From: Eonycteris spelaea
Lineage: Eukaryota > Chordata > Mammalia > Chiroptera > Pteropodidae
Direction: 5' to 3'
Assembly (NCBI GenBank): GCA_003508835.1
Contig: PUFA01000165.1
Span: 186,001-250,000 of the forward strand
Length of the DNA: 64,000 bases
Shown: positions 23,083 through 35,373 of the stretch, piece by piece
Position numbering within the stretch: position 1 is the stretch's first letter
How the letters are laid out: every line of letters starts with the position of its first letter
Translations under genes and position numbers: made by a program
Notes under the pieces: model-generated
Database searches by the model: none
The model's input: the letters and a program-made list of their open reading frames with translations, nothing else
What the model was told of the DNA's origin: nothing

Positions 23083-23864
23083 CAAGAATGGTATTTTTTT
23101 CATTCATGCGTAAATGGCACAAGCTCCTAGCACAGAGAAGTGGAGCTACACACCACTAGTCAGCCACATATACACTCATAAAGAGTGAGTTCTAGATGAA
23201 AACTGTTTTTGCAGCCATCATAGCAGCCCCCAGAGTAAGGAGAGCTCTGTGTATGGGGTCAAAGTAGATATAAAAAATGTATTTATTGCCTGTTTACATT
23301 TAAAGGAATTTGTACCTTTTTGGAGTTATCTCATTGGCTGGAATTCTAACAGTCTGCCAGAGTGGAAAATGAGTGAGTTTGAGGCATTCCCAAGAGGCAA
23401 GACCCTCTAATAAGGTATACTATAAAGTTCCAGGCGACTCCTGCTTACAGAGATCATCCTGACTAGGTAGACAAAGGCAATAAGCAAATGGAATACTAAG
23501 AAGAAGAATTGAGAGCATCTCCCCTTCATCTCGAGCAATCAGCAAATATGTTGTGGACAGATGGGCCAGCTCGCCCATGTGGTAAGAAATGGAGACCACT
23601 TTGGTGAAATGCTAAGCACAGGCAACAGTGCCAACACCAAACCAGGGTCACTGCTCTTCTGTAGAAGCTGATGATCCGAGTGAAAAACTATGCCCTAATG
23701 AGTCTGAGTGAACTGCGACTGGAGACACCTGCGAGTGGGCAGTGCTGAGAACAGTGGTTCACTCTAGGATCCTCTTTCATGTTCCCAGCCCTGTAACAGC
23801 TCCTCATTTCATTCTGACTCTGTAAGCCAGTTCAATTCAACATGGACAAGCAAGTAAGTAGCAA

Positions 23865-24498
23865 AGATAGCACATTTTATGGGTACTGTTTTATGCACCC
23901 TAGGTATATTATCTCAGTCCGCACAGTACCACTGTGGAATACAGCTAGGGCAGGAGGTGGGGCAAACTGCAGCCTGCATGCCAAATTATCCCCACTGCCT
24001 GTTTTTACATGGCTCATGAGCTAAGAATGGTTTTTACATTTTTAAATGGTTAAAAATGATTTTTAAAGAATAATATTTGTGGCATGTGGAAATTATGCAA
24101 AATTCATATTTCCATGTCTAAATTAAAGTTTTATTGGAACATAGCTGTGCCCGCCTGTACTATCTAGGGCTGCTTTCTCATCACAACAGCAGAGTAATTT
24201 TGACATAGAATAGTAGCCCACAGAACCTAAAATATTTATTATCTGGAGCCTTAAAGTGTTACTGAATACACTAGAATACACTATCTTACATTCTACTCAC
24301 ATTCTGTGAGGTAAGCACTCAGTGTCTAGAAGGATTACTGGCTGAGTTAGCATTCGGTAAATGGTTGTAGAATGAAGGAATCACTGCCTGCCTAACAGAT
24401 GAGGAAACGAGTGCAGCAGGTTTAAAGAACTTACCCAAAGTTACCCAGCTGGCTAGTAGGTGGAGGAATCAGGACTTGACTCAGGGCTGCCTGATATA
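23865..24498 (-). repeat. MIR remnant split by a hAT element
   Basis: Antisense MIR text ('ctgttttatgcaccctaggt', 'tattatctcagtccgcac') stops near 23945, where the hAT element begins. MIR-like text ('ctgtgaggtaagcact', then 'cagatgaggaaac' and 'acccagctggctagtagg') resumes after it. Continuity across the insertion is plausible but the middle is very decayed. Confidence 0.4.
23955..24247. mobile_element. Non-autonomous hAT-type DNA transposon remnant
   Basis: Contains 'gcaaactgcagcctgc', 'aaagttttattggaaca' and ends 'cctaaaatatttattatctg', the layout of a common mammalian non-autonomous hAT family. A second copy, in the opposite orientation, is at 44088..44292. Confidence 0.6.
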
Positions 24499-24814
24499 GC
24501 GTCCTGGCTTTTGTTTTTTGAGACCCTGAATGGATAGCTTGCTCAAAAGCGTATTCCTTGGAACAGGGCTAGATGCCTAGCTGTGGCCAAATAAGTTTGG
24601 TAAATACTGTTTGTTTGAAGTTTCACAGTCATTAGCATACCAAAGGCTCTGAGAGTTCTACAGGAAAGAAACCCATTTAACTTTCTTTAATATGGTTTTT
24701 TAAAAAAACTTATTTGATGTACCTTCCACCAACTAATATAACTGGGGAAGAGTTAGTGAAAAGACTTGCAGTTAAGAAATACTAGGTACAGATTGCATCT
24801 CTGTGACCATAAGA

Positions 24815-24915
24815 AAATTATTGAGCCTCTTTGAACCTCAGTTTCTTTCTCTGTAGACTGGTGAGGTGGGTGGTCATAAGAATTTATTAAGCGGATTTAG
24901 TTCCTGGCTCCTGGT
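24815..24915 (+). repeat. MIR SINE remnant
   Basis: Sense MIR core: 'gagcctctttgaacctcagt' and 'tctctgtagactggtgag'. Confidence 0.5.
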
Positions 24916-26559
24916 AGATGCTCACAAAATGTCTGTTCATTGCTTTGCCCTGGGTTACCTGGGTATCCATCCTGAGCACCTGTCAGTTCCCACCATGGCC
25001 ACATTTGGGACCACAGTAGCTTTGCAAAGGGATAGCTCATTTTGCCCTCAGGTGCCGAGAGAAGACTATTCAGAGCCATAGAACCCCCACCACAGAAAAG
25101 GGAAGGTTCTGGCATCCTAATTGCAAACGGAAAATATTCCCAGTGCATCTGTGTACCAATAGCATGGCCGTGGCTTGGTGCCATCACAGGAAGCTTCACT
25201 CTCTCTCGCCCTTAGGTTTCTCTTCTGTCACCTTTCGGGAGAGATCTAACAGTGTACTCAGACTGTCAGCAGTGCTCTTGAATCCACTCTCATCTTAGTC
25301 ATCCTTCTGCTTGAGGAGTCATTCTGGACTCCCTGGACACCAGAAGCCTTTCTTCCTGACAGTAGGTGAGACGCTGGCAGCCTCGACATGACCATTCACT
25401 TCAGTGCCTTCGAAAATCCCCACTGCCTCCAAACCCAGACTTCTGAAGATTTCTCTTAATAGAGTCACTGCAGGAAGGAGTGTGTGGAGGCTTGGGAGCC
25501 TGGCGGTGAAGTAACTTGCTCTGCCTGAGCTGGGGTGATTTCCGCATCAGTGCCTTTGTGGGAAAGGTTGGCACTCCCCAGAGCAGGGGGAGTTGGCACG
25601 GTACCTGGCACATAAGAGTAGCTGAATGTACAATATCATTACTAGGAGAATGGAGTGTGGGGAAATACAACCTCAATATGTCTTTTTAGAAAGAAAATGC
25701 AAGACTTCAAATTTCACATTCTCCGTACTCTTTTGCCTTGATGAGTGCTTCAATTGACACATTTTGAATAGCTTGCTACTTTCCTGCTCCCCACCCACAT
25801 GCAGCCTAGTTTGGGGAGGGTACGGAGAAGTGGGTTAAATATGTATTTGATAAGGCATGGGTTCCAAGGCCCTACTACGTGCATTTCCTAGTCTCAGCAG
25901 TTGGCAGTTAGGGTCGGCAGCCCCCTCTTATATATACTCCCGAATGCCTCTAAAAGCATGGGAATCAACCATGTGAAAGCTGGTCCTTAACCTTCCTCTG
26001 TTTTTAATTTATCTTTCCCCACACGAAAAGCCAACACCCTGTCCCCTGCCGCAACCCTCTCAGAAGACCAACATTGACTCTGCTGCTGCTTGATGTTAGA
26101 AGAACATAGTTCGAAGATAGTAACCCAGTGAATACCCTCACCCCTTCCTGACTTTACTTTCACCTCAGAGAACAGGGTCTCCCATTCCAGGGCCACCAGT
26201 TCTGCTGGGAGCCTAAATCCCAAGGGACAGCAGCTCTTTGGGAAGAGCTGAGTTGGTGGCCACCCTCTACCACTATGTTGAAAGGCTTAACATTTCATTT
26301 CCTGAGTTTTGTGTTCCTTGGCTGGGGCTGCTTTTCTCTTGATTTGTCAGATGTCAGCATATTCACCTTTATTACTGCCCACCCTTAAATTTTTGCCCAC
26401 AAGGATTCACCCTGGAAGTGAAAGTCTGACCTGACCTCCCACTAAACACATGCACAAACACAACAATCTTTACGTCTTGACGATTCTTGCCTGTGTCACA
26501 AAGTACACAGCCAGATTGAAAATTGGGCCTAATTAGAAGGGGCCATATTTAAATATAAA
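24916..26559. other. Intergenic DNA, nothing recognised
   Basis: Moderate GC, no clear repeat and no credible exon. Short overlapping frames on both strands near 24.9-25.2 kb and 25.4-25.7 kb have no recognisable content. Confidence 0.5.
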
Positions 26560-27044
26560 ACAATAACATCTTCCAGTTACGTGGTAGAAACTATTAATTG
26601 CCTCCCAATTTCTCTTCTTCCTTTCTTTTTTAATAAAAATCTCAACTGTTAAGACAGATTGCCTTCTAGGAAAAGACAACATTCCCCTGTATCTGAGTAT
26701 GGCCATGTGACTACATTCTAGCCAATTGGGAGCAAGCTCAAGTGTCTATCATACGTCACTTGTGGGAAATATCCTCAAATGATGGGAGAGAGACAAGCAT
26801 CCTTTTGTTTTGACTGACTCCTCAAGCTTCCAAGCTTGGAACTTAAATGTGATGGCTGGTACTCTTATCAGTCATCTTGAACTATGAGGTGACCTTAAGT
26901 ATGGAAGCTACATACTAAGAGTAACAAGACCCAAAAGAAGCATGGATCCTTGATGACTCTGTGGAGCTGACATCCCAGGTCTGCCTACCTGGCCTCTGAC
27001 CTCTTAGAAATGAAATAGAAACTTCTCTTTTATTTAAGCCACTA
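26560..27044 (+). mobile_element. Old LTR-like element, left part (interrupted)
   Basis: Contains 'ggccatgtgactacattcta', 'gatggctggtactctt' and a typical LTR-like end 'tttatttaagccacta'. The expected continuation 'ttactttggtttttctgtta' appears only after the ERVL LTR, at 27582. I cannot name the family securely. Confidence 0.45.
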
Positions 27045-27576
27045 TGTATTAGAGCTGTCCGGAGATAAAGAACCAACAGTGTGGGGTGGGGCAGGGAAGA
27101 AGAGAAAGAGAGAGGGAGGGAGAGAGAGAGAGAGAGAGAATAGAATTGGTTCACGTGGTTATGGAGGCTGAGAAGTCCCACAATCTGCTATCTTCATGCT
27201 GGAGACCCAGGAAATCCGATGGTTTATTCAGTCTGAATCTTAAGGCCTGAGAATCCAGGGGCCAATGATGTAAATCTCAGTCTGAGTTCATAATCTCTAG
27301 AACCAGGAATGCTGATGTATGAGGGTAGGAGAAGGTCTCCACTCAAGCAGAAAGAGATGGTGTTCACCCTTCCTCCACCTGTTTGTTCTATTTGGGCCTT
27401 CAGTATTTTGGCTGATGTCTGCCCACATTGGTGAGGGGGGATCTTTGTATTCAATCTACAGATTCAAATGCTAATCTCTTCAAAAATTCTCAGAAACACA
27501 CCCCAAAATAATATTTAACCAGCTATCTGGGCATCCCTTAGCCCAGTCAAGCAGACATACAAAATTAACCATTACA
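27045..27576 (-). mobile_element. ERVL-class solo LTR (MLT2-like)
   Basis: Begins tgtatta and ends 'aaaattaaccattaca', the reverse complement of an MLT2-type LTR. Internal landmarks are 'ttatggaggctgagaag', 'gtttgttctatttgggcctt' and 'gattcaaatgctaatctc'. Flanking 5-mers cacta (27040..27044) and tacta (27577..27581) are a target duplication with one change. No internal retroviral genes are present, so this is a solo LTR. Confidence 0.75.
27093..27140. repeat. (GA)n microsatellite inside the ERVL LTR
   Basis: A GA/GGGA run whose last part (27121..27138) is pure. The family consensus has a short GA run at this place, so this is an expansion of a built-in seed. Confidence 0.95.
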
Positions 27577-29341
27577 TACTATTACTTTGGTTTTTCTGTT
27601 ATATGCAGATGAATTAATATAATAATTTAATAAAATTTAATACAATTTTTAGTGAAACTGATGCCCTAGGAAAAAAGTGCTACATATCTCCTACAGTATC
27701 CTGTACCTTGGGTCTGAGTAGCTTGGGCCTATGAACAGCACCAGGGTCTACAGTCATTACTTTTAGGGTACAGATCCAATTATCACTTACCAGCTGAATG
27801 ACCTTGAGTTTTTTCCTGTACAATGAGATACCTCCTTACACAGCTGTCGTGTTTAGTCCAACATAATTTTTTTGATTGCCAACTTTGTGCTAAATATTGT
27901 AATGACCCAGAGCTGAGTAATAGAGTCCCTGTCCTCTACTGGAAGATTCCTTTTTTTTTTTTAAATTTTTGTTTAGAGTTGACATTCAGTATTATCTTAT
28001 ATTAATTTCAGGTATATAGCAAAATAGTTGGACATTTATATAATTTAAAAAGTGATCCCCCATGAGTCTAGAATCCACCTGGCACAATACATAGTTATTA
28101 TAATATTATTGATTATATTTCCCTATGCTATACTTCATGTTCCCATGACAGTTTTGTACATATTAATTCATACTGCTTAATCCCTTCACCTTTTTCACCC
28201 AGCCCCACAACCACCCTTTGATCTGGCAGTCACCAGTTTATTCTCTGTATCTATACATCGGCTTTCGTTTTGTTTGTTCATTTATATTGTTCTTTAGATT
28301 CCACACATAGTGAGATCATATGGTATTTGTCTTTCTCTGTCTGACTTATTAGCATAATACCCTCTAGGTGTACCCATGTCATTGCAAATGGTATGATTTT
28401 ATTATTTTTTTTATGGCTGAGTAATATTTCATTGTATATATATGTATCATCCCATCTTTATCCAGTCATCTATTGATGAACTTCCATATCTTAGCTATTA
28501 TAAATAGTGCTTCAGTGAACATAAAGGTGCAAATATCTTTTCAAACTAGTGTGTTTTTTTTTTGATAAATACCCAGAATTGGAATTGATGGGTCATAAGG
28601 TAGTTCTATTTTTAATTTTTTGAGGAAACTTCAGTTTTCCTTAATGGCTGCACCAATTTACAGTCCCACTAACAGTGTATGAGGGTTCCCTTTTCTCCAC
28701 ATCCTCACCAACATTTGTTTTTTGATTTAATGATGATAGCCATTTTGATAGGTGTGAGGTGATACCTCATTGTAGTTTTAATTTACATTTCTCTGATGGT
28801 TAGTGACGGTGAGCATCTTTTCATATGTCTATTGGCCTTCTGTATGTCCTCTTCAGAGAACTACCTATTCAGATCCTCTGACCATTTTTAAATTGGACTC
28901 ATTGGTTTCTTGGTGTTGAGTTATATGAGTTCTTTATAAATTTTGGATATTAACCCCTTAGCAAATGTATCATTGGCAAATATCTTCTCCGATTCAGTAG
29001 GTTGTCTTTTTGTTTTGTTGATGATTTCCTTTGCTGGGCAAAAGCACTTTTTAGTTTGATGTAGTCCCATTTATTTTTTCTTTTGTTTCTTTAGCCTTGG
29101 ATAATATGGACATTTTAACGATATTAATTCTTTTTATTCATGAGCACAATATATGCTTCCATTTATTTGTATCTTCAATTTCTTTCTTCAATGACTTATA
29201 ATTTTCCAAACACAGATCTTTTATCCCCTTAGTTAAATTTATTTCTAGGTATTTTATTTTTTGATGCAATTGTAAATGGAATCGTTTTCTTAATTTCTCT
29301 TTCTGATAGTTCATTATTAGTGTATAAAAATCAAGTGATTT

Positions 29342-30740
29342 CTAAATGTTAATTTTGTATACTGCTACTTTACTAAATTCATTTATCTGTTCTAATAGTT
29401 TTTGGTGGCATCTATAGAGTTCTCTATATAGCATCATGTCATATGCAAATAATGACACTTTCACTTTTTCCTTTCCAATTGGAGTGGGTTTTATTTCTTT
29501 TTCTTCTCTAATTGCTGTGGCTAGGATGTCCAATACTGTGTTAAACAGAAGTGGTGAAAATGGACATCCTTGTCTTGATCTATTTTAAGGAAAGGCTTTT
29601 AGCTTTCCCCATTGAGTATATTAGCTGTGGGTTTTTCATATGTGGCCTTTATTATGTCAAGGTATGTTCCTTCTATTCCTGCTTTGCTGAGAGTTTTTAT
29701 CATAAATGGATGCTGGATTTTTCAAACACTTCTGCATCTATTGATGATCACATGAATTTTATCTTTCAATTTGTTAATGTGGTGTATCACATTAACCTTG
29801 CATCCCAGGAATAATCTAACTTGATCATGATGTGTGATCTTTTACATGTCTTGCGGAATTAGGTTTGCTAGTACTTTGTTGAGGATTTTTGCATCTATGT
29901 TCATCAGAGATAGTGGCCTATAATTTTCTTTCTTTTCTTTTTCTTTTTCTGTAATGTCTTTGTCTGGTTTTGGAATGAGATTGGAAACCTTTTCCTCTCT
30001 TTAAAAATTTTCAAATAGTTTGAGAAAAATAGATGTTAATATTTCTTTGAATATTTGGTAAAATTCACCTGTGAAGCCATCCACAGGTGTTAGAAGGTTT
30101 TGTTTTGTTTTGTTTTTTATTACCAATTAGATTTCATTAGTAGCATTTCTAAAGAGTCAATTGTCACTTCTCTTTCATTTCTGATTTTATTTACTTGGGC
30201 CTGCTGCTTTTAGGTGAAATGCTCTAAAAATATTAATCTATCTCATATAGTGTGTTATTTAAGATCACTGTTTACTTGTTCATTCTTCGTCTGGAAGTCT
30301 GATTAGTTCAGTGGGGTGTTAAATTCTCCTACTTTGACTGTCTTGCTGTCAGTCTCTCCCTTTATGTTGGTTAGTATTTGCTTTATGTATTTAGCTCTTC
30401 TTATGTTGAGTGCATAAACGTTTACTAGGGTTATATCCTCTTCTTTGATTGATGTCTTTATCATTATGTAATGTCCTTTTTTGTCTCTTATTATGGTCTT
30501 TGTTTTAAAGTCTATGTTGTCTGCTGTAAATATTGCTATCCCAGCTTTTTAAAATTTCCATTTGCATGAAATTTCTTTTTCCACTGCTTTACTTTCAGTC
30601 TATGACTGTCTTTTGATCTGAGTGAGTCTTTATAGACAGCATATGTATGGGTCTTGTTTTCTTATCAATTCAGCTACCCTATCTGTGCCTTTTGATTTTA
30701 GCATTTAATTCATTTATATTTAAAGTGATTATTAATAGGT
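29342..30740 (-). pseudogene. L1 ORF2 remnant (endonuclease and reverse transcriptase)
   Basis: The region 30240..30740 is the antisense of the N-terminal endonuclease ('cattatgtaatgtcctttt', 'agacagcatatgtatgggt'). A readable reverse-transcriptase segment lies at 29342..29533 and shows the expected [12 protein letters not shown] block. The catalytic FADD box reads FAYD here, so one of the two aspartates is replaced. Stops and deletions separate the pieces. No activity is possible. Confidence 0.8.
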
Positions 30741-30810
30741 ATGTAGTTATTGCCATTTATTTATTTATATCTATGTACCTCCTTCTTCTCCTTAAAGAAG
30801 TCTTCTTAAA

Positions 30811-30841
<31 letters not shown>

Positions 30842-30962
30842 ACTGGCTTGGTGGTGATTAATTCCATTAGCTTTTTCCTGTCTGGGAAACTCTTTATCTC
30901 ATTTTCAATTTTATTTATTAGCCCTACTTGGTAGTGAAGTCTAGGTTGTAGGTTTTTACTTT

Positions 30963-31763
30963 TCATCCCTTGAATATTTTGTGCCAATCTCTTCTTGCCT
31001 GCAAAATTTCTGTTGAGAAATCAGCTGACGGTCTTATAGGAGTACACTTGTAAGTACGTAGCTGCCTTTCTATCGCTGCTTTTGTTACTCTCTCTTTGTC
31101 TTTTTGCATTTGAATTATGATGTGTCTTGCTGTGGGCCTCTTTGGGTTCATTTTGTTTGGGACTCTGTGCTTCACAGATTTGTATATCTATTTCTTTCAC
31201 CAGGTTAGGGAAGTTTTCAGTCATTATTTCTTCAAATAGGTTCTTAATCCCTTGCTCTCTCTCTTCTATTCTGGTACCCCTAATATATGAATGTTGGTAC
31301 ACTTGTTGTCCCAGAGACCCCTTAAACTATCCTCATTTTTTTGGATTCTTTTTCTTTGTGCTGTCCTGATTGGGTTTTTCTGCTACCTCCTCTTCCACAT
31401 CGCTGATTTAATTCTCTGCTTCACCATATCTGCTGTTGATTCCTTCTAGTGTATTCTTTATTTCAGTTATTGTATTCTGACTGGTTCTTTTTTTATGGTT
31501 TCTATGTCCTTTTTTTATGCTTGCTATCTCTTTGTTAAAGTTCTCACAAGATTATCTATTCTTCCTCTAAGTTCATTGAGCATCCTTATAACCAGTGTTT
31601 TGAACTCTGCATCTTGTAGATTGCTTGTCTCCATTTCATTTAGTTCTTTTCTAGAGTGTTTTTCTGTTCTTTCACTTGGGACATGCTTTTTTATTTTCTC
31701 CTTTTGGCTGCATCTATGTTTGTTTGTATGCATTAGGTCAACACTGGCTGCCACCAGTATCAA
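30963..31763 (-). pseudogene. L1 ORF1 remnant (RNA-binding protein)
   Basis: Three overlapping frame pieces line up with L1 ORF1p. The coiled-coil start with NEMETSNLQDAEFKTLVIRM is at 31524..31763. The piece EREQGIKNLFEEIMTENFPN is at 31021..31302. The C-terminal NKMNPKRPTARHIII to QARRDWHKIFK is at 30963..31175. The last two pieces are in different frames and overlap, which marks a frameshift near 31.13-31.17 kb. Confidence 0.85.
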
Positions 31764-33284
31764 GCTTTGTACAGCTCATCAAAAGGCCCAAAGCACCCCA
31801 AGACCTGAGGCTGCCTACCAGCCGCCCATAAGGCTCAGCTGAAAGAGTCTCAGGCAGTATGTGAGTTAGGTGAGGCAGGCTCCCAGGGTGTCACCATGGT
31901 GGGCAAGTGGTGTTCTCAGGTTAGTGCAGATTCAGATTTGGTGCCACTGCTGAGCCTGTGGCCACTCACAAAAATCTTTGATCATCACGTCCAGCTGCTG
32001 CCAATCTCAGGCCCACAGGCTCCCAAGACTTCTTTAAGAAATGCTTCAGCTTGGGCTGGGGTTGGTTGTCTGCCACTGAAAGTGTCTCTAGAGGAGCATG
32101 AGCCAAGGCCTGTTAATTGCTGAAGAAGTGTCCCGATGTGAGTTCAGGGTGAGACTTGTAGTTCAGTCATGAAAATGCATCCAGCAATGTGAGAATTGTG
32201 GGGACAGGGCCTCAGGTAGTCACCAGGGTGGAAGTAGCAGAGTTCATCTGGCCAGTGCAGACTGACTTGGCCAGGTGTGGGGAGGGCTCAACATTGGCAA
32301 GATGGCACTCCCCTGTAGGCTGCATAGGCAGAGAGGTCATAAAACGGATAACAGTCTGTCCCCTCCAGCCCTCACTCTGAAGCCACACAACTCATCTTTC
32401 CCTGTATGTCTCTGGTGCCTCCCAAGCTGCTGTGACTCTGCTGAAATCCAGGGTGCATGCCTGTGGGTGCATCTAAGGGGATATCTGGGTTACCAGCAGC
32501 CTTCTATCCTACCCTGATAGTTGAAATCCCCACTGATTTTCACAGCCAGATTTTATGTGGTCTTCTCTTTCTAGCACTGGAACTCTAGTGTGGGGCTGAG
32601 ACCCTTTGCTCCCCCAGAGGGAACTCCATAGCCAAGATAACCCTCCTGCCACCTGTGGGTGTGAGGACAGCCTGGTTTGCATCTCTGCTCCTCCTACCAG
32701 TCTTGAGGTAGCCTCTTCTTTATAACCTTAGTTATAGGAGTTCTGTTCATCTAGTCTTCAGATGGTTCTCCAGGTTGAATTTTCTATAATTTAGTTGTAC
32801 TTTTAATGCAGTCGTGGGAGGAGGCAAGCACAGCATTTCCCTACTTCGCCAACCTGACCAGAACTAGTGGAAGGTTTCTTGAGTGCTATATCAAGTTTCA
32901 GCTGTCAACTTAGTTTCTGCTGCTAGGAATTTTGATGAAAATGAGTCTGAAGTTATACCTTAAATCAAGGGTGGATGAATGGGCTTCAGAGGATTGTGAA
33001 TTACTTGAAATTATTTACAAAAATGTGTTTGTCTTTTATTGCAATTGTGTATTTTTATTGGGGTCAGTGTTCAGAGGTTTCATTGGATTCTAGAATGGTA
33101 CCAAATTGAAGTGCTACTGCAGGGTAAAAAGAATTCAGATAATTTTAAAATGGCTCCCTCTTCTTTTCTTCTAAATGACTTCCTCCCTGAAAATGAAAGA
33201 CTATATTATGAAGAGAATGTGGTGGTCACATGAGTTAATGGGGAACTGTTATGCAACTTCAAACTGAAGAAATCCCCACCTGAA

Positions 33285-33640
33285 TCAGTCAGCTCAGGAT
33301 ATGTTTTGCTGCTGTAACAAATGACCTTAAATCTTCAAAACTTACAACAACAAAGGTTGGTTTCTTACTCATGCTATGAGTCTCTTACAGCTCTACTTCA
33401 CGCCATCTTTACTCTGGTATCTAGGCTAAAGGAGCAGCTTCTCTCTGAGATTTTACTGTCAGCCTTGAGGCGGAAGGGATAGCAAACCATGCTCAGGCAT
33501 CAAGACTCTATTAGAGATAACTTGTGTAGTATCTGCTCACATTTGATAAGCTAAAGAATCATATGACTGGTGAGGATAGGGATGTATAATTGTCCCATAG
33601 GATAAGTGCCACAGGGAAGGCAGCAAATATTTTGAGCATT
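33285..33640 (-). mobile_element. MaLR (MLT1-type) LTR remnant
   Basis: Starts 'atgttttgctgctgtaacaa' and continues with the 'aaacttacaacaacaaagg' block, as in the reverse complement of MLT1 LTRs. Later parts are degraded. Confidence 0.5.
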
Positions 33641-34284
33641 AACTACCAAATCACTTTATTATAATATAAGAATACAAATAAATTGACCAAGGACTAAAAA
33701 GAACTAAATCTAATCTAGCTTCCTCCATTGCATTCCCCTCACCCCTTACCCCCATATCCAAGGAGAGACTCTGAACAGAAAAATCTGATTGCCATTCTTG
33801 CTGCATTGTTAAAATTGGAAGAAAACTGAAGCCAGGTGGAGGCACTTGGTACACTGGGAAAACCAGGCAGGAGATGAACACAGTTTCATATTCCCAGTCA
33901 CCTTTTTGCTTCTAGTTAACTAGACTCCTTTGAGGTAAAAACTGGGACATGTTACTGAAGTTTGGAGTTTTGTGGTCTGAAGTTCTGGGTAGGGGATAAG
34001 ATGTGGTTTTAGTTACATATTTAATTGTTTTTGCTTTAGAAGATCTTTATGTGAATCTGGTCCATCTTAGTAACTCTTGACAATGAGTTGCCTGTGATGA
34101 TCCAAAGGCAGGACTCAAAAGAAGTATATGTTTAAAATGTTTATGATTAGACCAACTCTATATGCCCCAAATCTGGCTTTATAACAGGATGCTTTAACAT
34201 ATGGTGAATGCTCCCTGGATATACCCTATTCAGTATGCCCAACAAAGTCTAAAGAATCTCGTAGATCAACAAAGAATGTTAAGT

Positions 34285-34334
34285 GTTATGGATTGAATGT
34301 TGTCTCCTGAAATTCATATGTGGAAGCCCTAATT
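34285..34334 (+). mobile_element. 5' stub of a MaLR LTR
   Basis: 'tgttatggattgaatgttgt' then 'aaattcatatgtggaagccc' is the start of an MLT1/MST-type LTR. It stops abruptly where L1 sequence begins. Confidence 0.6.
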
Positions 34335-34621
34335 TTATAGCATATATTGTATGATTCTATTGATAAGAAATGTCCAGAATTGGCAAATCCATAGAGACAG
34401 AAAGTAGATTAGTGGCGGCCTAGGAATGGAGAGAGGGTTGGAGAGAAATGAGAAATAATTGGTATAGGGTTTCTTTCTTGGTAACGAAAATGTTCTAAAA
34501 TTTATTTTGGTGATGTTTACACAATTCTGTGAATATACTAAAATCATTGACTTGTACACTTTAAATGATTGTATCGTATGGTATATGAATTATATACAAA
34601 TAAATCTTTAAAAAAATAAAT
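34335..34621 (+). mobile_element. L1 3' end fragment
   Basis: Contains 'tgtccagaattggcaaatcc', 'agacagaaagtagatt' and 'gtacactttaaatgat', and ends in an A-rich tail with AATAAA. Typical of an old L1 3' end joined directly to the LTR stub. Confidence 0.7.
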
Positions 34622-35074
34622 ACCAATTTTAACTACCCTGGTATCTACATGTCTACTATAACCCTTTATGTTAGTTTTGGAAATAGTTGGGTTATCTATT
34701 ACATATCAGCATAATGATATTATGGATTTGGAGGTAGTTGGGATCATAGACAGTGGTTCAGGCAAACCTGAGGGACTCTCAGATGAGTGACCTAATGCCT
34801 TTTGATCTCAGTTTGATAGTCTGTAGAATAAGGTTAATAAAAGAACCACAGGAAAGGAGCCCTGTTAAATAGACTGTAGGAAACACTAGGATGCTTTTTG
34901 CCTGTCTTCTACCCATGAAGAATGTTGTAGAAGAATATATTAAGCAGTACTTTTTTGGTTGCAAGTAACAGACAAAAAACAAAGCAACTTGAGCAAAGGA
35001 AATGAATTGGTTTGTGTTACTGGGAAGTCCAGGGGCTTAAGTGACATCATCCCTCACTCCTTCCTTGCTCACTC
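34622..35074. other. Intergenic DNA, unresolved repeat text
   Basis: Contains a MIR-like scrap near 34780..34840 and an A-rich segment ('ggttgcaagtaacagaca') that recalls an interspersed repeat I cannot name. Confidence 0.4.
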
Positions 35075-35290
35075 TATGGTAGTGGTTAAGAGTAACAATT
35101 CTGGAGCTAGACTGCCTGGATTTTAATCTTGCTTATCAAGGTACTTAACCTTTCTATGCCTCAGTTTCTTAGTCTATATAAAATGGAGATAGTGATAAGA
35201 GTGCCAACCTCAGAGGAGAGTTGTGGAGATGCAATGAGGTAATATATGTAATGTGCTTAGAATAGTGCTACATATTTAACTGCTAGTAGT
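35075..35290 (+). repeat. MIR SINE, well preserved
   Basis: Close to full-length order: 'tagtggttaagagtaacaat', 'agactgcctggattttaatc', 'cctcagtttcttagtctat', 'gagatagtgataagagtgcc', and a 3' end 'gtgcttagaatagtgct'. Confidence 0.8.
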
Positions 35291-35293
35291 TAA

Positions 35294-35373
35294 CTACTAC
35301 TACTGCTGCTACTACTAACATCATTATCACCCTCATCATCATCCTCATCGTCATCCTCATCCTCATCATCATT
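35294..35373. repeat. Trinucleotide repeat patch (CTA/CTG then CAT/CCT)
   Basis: A run of tac/tgc triplets passes into cat/cct triplets, all in period 3. It directly abuts the 3' end of a MIR. Confidence 0.9.

Larger units (their letters stand above)
27953..32863 (-). mobile_element. Near full-length L1 with internal deletions
   Basis: Read on the - strand, this is 5'UTR (about 32863 to 31765), ORF1 remnant, inter-ORF spacer, ORF2 endonuclease and reverse-transcriptase remnants, ORF2 C-terminal part, 3'UTR and a poly-A end (T run at 27951..27962 on +). Flanking 17-mers at 27936..27952 and 32864..32880 match at 14 of 17 bases, a decayed target-site duplication. Length is about 4.9 kb where intact elements exceed 6 kb. 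The missing DNA falls within ORF2, for example at the join near 29100 and around 30120..30240. A 26-T run at 30811..30836 sits in the inter-ORF spacer. Dead element. Confidence 0.85.
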
